NCBI RefSeq assembly: GCF_007671675.1
Contig: NZ_VCGW01000001.1
Coordinates: forward strand, 310,001-374,000
Direction: 5' to 3'
DNA: 64,000 nt
Source: Marinobacter maritimus
Lineage (GTDB): Bacteria; Pseudomonadota; Gammaproteobacteria; Pseudomonadales; Oleiphilaceae
Position 1 is the stretch's first letter. Each line of letters begins with the position of its first letter. Under the pieces are notes generated by a model. That model was given only the letters and a program-made list of their open reading frames with translations, had not been told where the DNA came from and did no database searches. Positions 61,857-64,000 of this stretch are shown piece after piece. The position numbers and the translations under genes are program-made.

Positions 61857-63070
61857 GAGTTCTATATGTCCACCAGCACTTTGTCACCCCGAAAGGCGCG
61901 GGCGCCATCCGCTCTTATGCCATGGCTCGGAAGCTCGTAGAGCGTGGTCATAGTGTCACCATGGTTTGCGGTAGCAATACTACAGGTTCCACAGGCCTCG
62001 AAGGTGAATTTACGGGAGGCAAGCGCAGAGGTGTGGTAGACGGCATTGATGTTATTGAGCTTGACTTGGCCTATTCGAATTACGACGGTTTTATGAAGCG
62101 TGTATGGACGTTCTTGTCTTTCGCGCTGCGTAGTATCTGGATTGCCCTGACCGAAAAGTACGACTTGGTATTTGCGACGACCACACCGTTAACGGCTGGT
62201 ATTCCCGGTATTTTTGCCCGCTGGCTAAGGGGCAAGCCCTTTGTGTTTGAGGTTCGGGACTTATGGCCGGAATTGCCTCGTGAAATGGGGGTTATTACCA
62301 ACCCGGTCGTGCTTTGGGTGATGGGGGTGTTGGAGTGGGCCAGCTATCGTTCCGCACATAGGCTGGTAGGTTTGTCTCCAGGTATTGTGGAGGGCATTAC
62401 AAAGCGTGGCGTGCCTCCTGAAAAGGTGGCTATGGTGCCTAACGGTTGTGATCTGGACATTTTCACAGATTTGGCCAAACCATGGCGCCCAGAAGGAATC
62501 GCTGAGACTGATTTGATGGCTATATTTGCCGGTACTCATGGTATTGCAAATGGTTTGGACGCCGTTCTGGACGCTGCCGGTGAATTGAAAAAGCGAGGGC
62601 GGGAAGATATCAAGTTTCTGCTGATTGGTTCCGGTAAACTTAAACCGGCTCTGATGGCAAGGGCCGAACGTAATGGCCTCGATAATGTCGTATTCCATGA
62701 CCCGGTTAAGAAGAGCGAGCTAGCGGGTCTGATGCGGGCAACTGACGTTGGCATGCAGATACTCGCTAATGTGCCCGCTTTTTACTACGGCACGTCTCCT
62801 AATAAATTTTTCGATTACATCGCAGCCGGTGTCCCTGTGTTGAATAATTACCCAGGATGGCTAGCCGATATGATAGAGCGGGAAGCATGCGGCTATGCGG
62901 TGCCACCGGCAGACCCTGCCGCGTTTGCGGATGCGCTGGAGCGGGCTGCTGCTGAGCAGAATCAACTGCCAGTGATGGGTAAAAGAGCGAAGGCCCTGGC
63001 CGAGCGAGAATTTGACCGGGATAAGATGGCGAGTGAATGGGTAGATTGGGTAACTGGAGTGGCCCAATGA
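61853..63070 (+). CDS. WbuB-like GT4 glycosyltransferase
   Basis: 405 residues. TTG start at 61853 fused to the previous stop (TTGA); RVLYVHQHFVTPKGAGAIRS follows immediately, so the start is well placed. VVDGIDVIELDLAYSNYDGF, FEVRDLWPELPREMGVI and the donor motif GTSPNKFFDYIAAGVPVLNN are typical of WbuB/WcaI-type transferases that act on the first sugar of the unit. It sits just before the initiating transferase gene. The donor is probably an N-acetylated amino sugar but cannot be fixed from sequence. Confidence 0.9.
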   Translation: MRVLYVHQHFVTPKGAGAIRSYAMARKLVERGHSVTMVCGSNTTGSTGLEGEFTGGKRRGVVDGIDVIELDLAYSNYDGFMKRVWTFLSFALRSIWIALTEKYDLVFATTTPLTAGIPGIFARWLRGKPFVFEVRDLWPELPREMGVITNPVVLWVMGVLEWASYRSAHRLVGLSPGIVEGITKRGVPPEKVAMVPNGCDLDIFTDLAKPWRPEGIAETDLMAIFAGTHGIANGLDAVLDAAGELKKRGREDIKFLLIGSGKLKPALMARAERNGLDNVVFHDPVKKSELAGLMRATDVGMQILANVPAFYYGTSPNKFFDYIAAGVPVLNNYPGWLADMIEREACGYAVPPADPAAFADALERAAAEQNQLPVMGKRAKALAEREFDRDKMASEWVDWVTGVAQ

Positions 63071-63663
63071 TGAAGCGTCTGTTTGATTTTATAAGTGCGC
63101 TGTTTGGTCTTATGGTTCTGCTTCCGGTGATTGTGGTGGTTGCGATCATGATTCACTGTAAACTTGGCTCCCCAGTGTTCTTTCGCCAAATCCGCCCAGG
63201 TAAAGACGGTAAGCCCTTCCGGATGGTGAAGTTTCGTACCATGCGTGACGCGGTGGACGCCCAAGGTAATACATTGCCGGACTCAGAACGGATGACTCCC
63301 TTTGGTCAGTTCCTTCGCTCCAGCAGCCTGGACGAACTGCCCGGACTCTGGAACGTGCTGAAAGGCGAGATGAGCCTTGTCGGTCCTCGCCCGTTGTTAA
63401 TGGAATATTTGCCGCTTTATTCAAAAGAACAATACCGCCGCCATGACGTCCGCCCTGGCGTGACCGGTTGGGCCCAGGTGAATGGTCGTAATGCGATTTC
63501 CTGGGAGGATAAGTTCAAGCTGGATGTCTGGTATGTAGATCATTGTTCGTTTTGGCTCGATTTGAAGATTCTGTTCCTGACAGTGAAAAAAGTGCTGGTT
63601 CGGGATGGAATTAATGGTAAGGGAGAGGTGACTATGTCCAAGTTCACCGGGAGCAACGATTGA
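63067..63663 (+). CDS. PglC-type initiating sugar-phosphate transferase
   Basis: 198 residues from ATG 63067 (overlaps the upstream stop). Single N-terminal membrane segment (LFDFISALFGLMVLLPVIVV), then GSPVFFRQIRPGKDGKPFRM, VKFRTMRDAVDA, LRSSSLDELPGLWNVLKGEM and SLVGPRPLLMEYLPLYSKEQ, the monotopic phosphoglycosyltransferase pattern with the catalytic Asp-Glu in LDELP. It transfers a sugar-1-phosphate to undecaprenyl phosphate and starts the repeat unit. Small PglC-like members often use UDP-diNAcBac or similar sugars. Confidence 0.92.
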   Translation: MMKRLFDFISALFGLMVLLPVIVVVAIMIHCKLGSPVFFRQIRPGKDGKPFRMVKFRTMRDAVDAQGNTLPDSERMTPFGQFLRSSSLDELPGLWNVLKGEMSLVGPRPLLMEYLPLYSKEQYRRHDVRPGVTGWAQVNGRNAISWEDKFKLDVWYVDHCSFWLDLKILFLTVKKVLVRDGINGKGEVTMSKFTGSND

Positions 63664-64000
63664 TGCGTCTCGCCATTCTCGGAGCCAGCGGCCACGGTAA
63701 AGTAGTAGCTGATGCAGCAGAGCAGGCCGGGTGGCAGAGTGTTGTTTTTTTCGATGATGCCTGGCCGGGCCTCAAGGCCAATGGGCCTTGGGCGATTGAA
63801 GGCAATACCGAAGCGTTGCTTGAGAGGCTGACGGATTTTGATGGTGTGGTCGTTGCCATTGGGAATAATCGTATACGTGCAGTAAAACAAGCTGAGCTTG
63901 TGGCGGCTGGCGGTAAAATGGCCACGATTGTTCACCCGTCAGCAATGGTAAGTGCTCACGCTTCTATAGATGACGGTAGTTTGGTCTTCGCTAATGCAGT
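63663..64000 (+). CDS. PglD/NeuD-like sugar acetyltransferase (partial, runs off window)
   Basis: The first 112 residues are visible. MRLAILGASGHGKVVADAAE is the N-terminal Rossmann-like domain typical of NeuD/PglD proteins; VVVAIGNNRIRAVKQAELVA and IVHPSAMVSAHASIDDGSLV begin the hexapeptide beta-helix. With the PglC-type transferase next to it, it probably N-acetylates a UDP-4-amino sugar; the aminotransferase PglE would be expected downstream. Confidence 0.88.
   Translation, partial: MRLAILGASGHGKVVADAAEQAGWQSVVFFDDAWPGLKANGPWAIEGNTEALLERLTDFDGVVVAIGNNRIRAVKQAELVAAGGKMATIVHPSAMVSAHASIDDGSLVFANA

Overview
The window looks like a chromosomal segment of a marine gammaproteobacterium, most likely Marinobacter or a close relative. 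Evidence for this is the gene order hisD-hisC / Nif3 / zapG-zapE, the DUF1302-DUF1329-MalT-like trio, a PilB-PilC-PilD-CoaE block and moderately GC-rich core codon use. The genus is inferred from protein resemblance; no search was run.

Layout. 1-20.4 kb is core genome: the end of hisD, hisC, a Nif3 family protein, zapG-like and zapE, then a DUF1302/DUF1329 envelope pair with a large MalT-like LuxR regulator, a YihG-like acyltransferase, a Bax-like glucosaminidase, a large lipoprotein of unknown function, YfaZ, YacG, a hybrid sensor kinase, trmO, an unknown exported protein and coaE. 20.4-27.9 kb is a type IV pilus locus: pilD, pilC and pilB on the minus strand; on the plus strand two pilin genes, each behind a good sigma-54 -24/-12 signature, then a Wzy_C/TfpO-like O-oligosaccharide ligase. 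A decayed Y1 transposase lies between the pilins. 28-32.5 kb holds a YbiO-like MscS channel, a metallo-beta-lactamase/beta-CASP protein and cysQ.

32.5-64 kb is a surface polysaccharide (capsule/O-antigen) cluster that runs off the right edge. It starts with its own RfaH. An exact 12-nt ops element (GGCGGTAGCGTG) lies 1.2 kb downstream, inside the signal-peptide codons of the Wzi homologue. The export genes are two Wzz proteins, Wzi and a multi-SLBB Wza/OtnA-like protein; no Wzc kinase or Wzb phosphatase is seen. Sugar supply follows the enterobacterial-common-antigen logic: RfbB + RfbA + WecE (dTDP-Fuc4N) and WecB + WecC (UDP-ManNAcA). The GT56/WecF-like Fuc4NAc transferase is a pseudogene. 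An AT-rich middle section carries the strain-specific Wzx, Wzy and glycosyltransferases. The first wecB is frameshifted and cut by a nested transposon pile-up (IS21 inside IS30, next to an IS3 fragment); a second wecC-wecB pair downstream is intact. The right end carries a fused dehydrogenase, a heparinase II/III-like protein, a WbuB-like transferase, a PglC-type initiating phosphoglycosyltransferase and the start of a PglD-like acetyltransferase.

The most noteworthy observations are: the RfaH/ops pair with ops embedded in coding sequence; a GC-rich dispersed repeat inserted in frame into rfbB between its active-site motifs; the twin sigma-54 pilin genes coupled to a glycan ligase, with PilA ending in a C-terminal serine; and the remodelled ManNAcA/Fuc4NAc genes.
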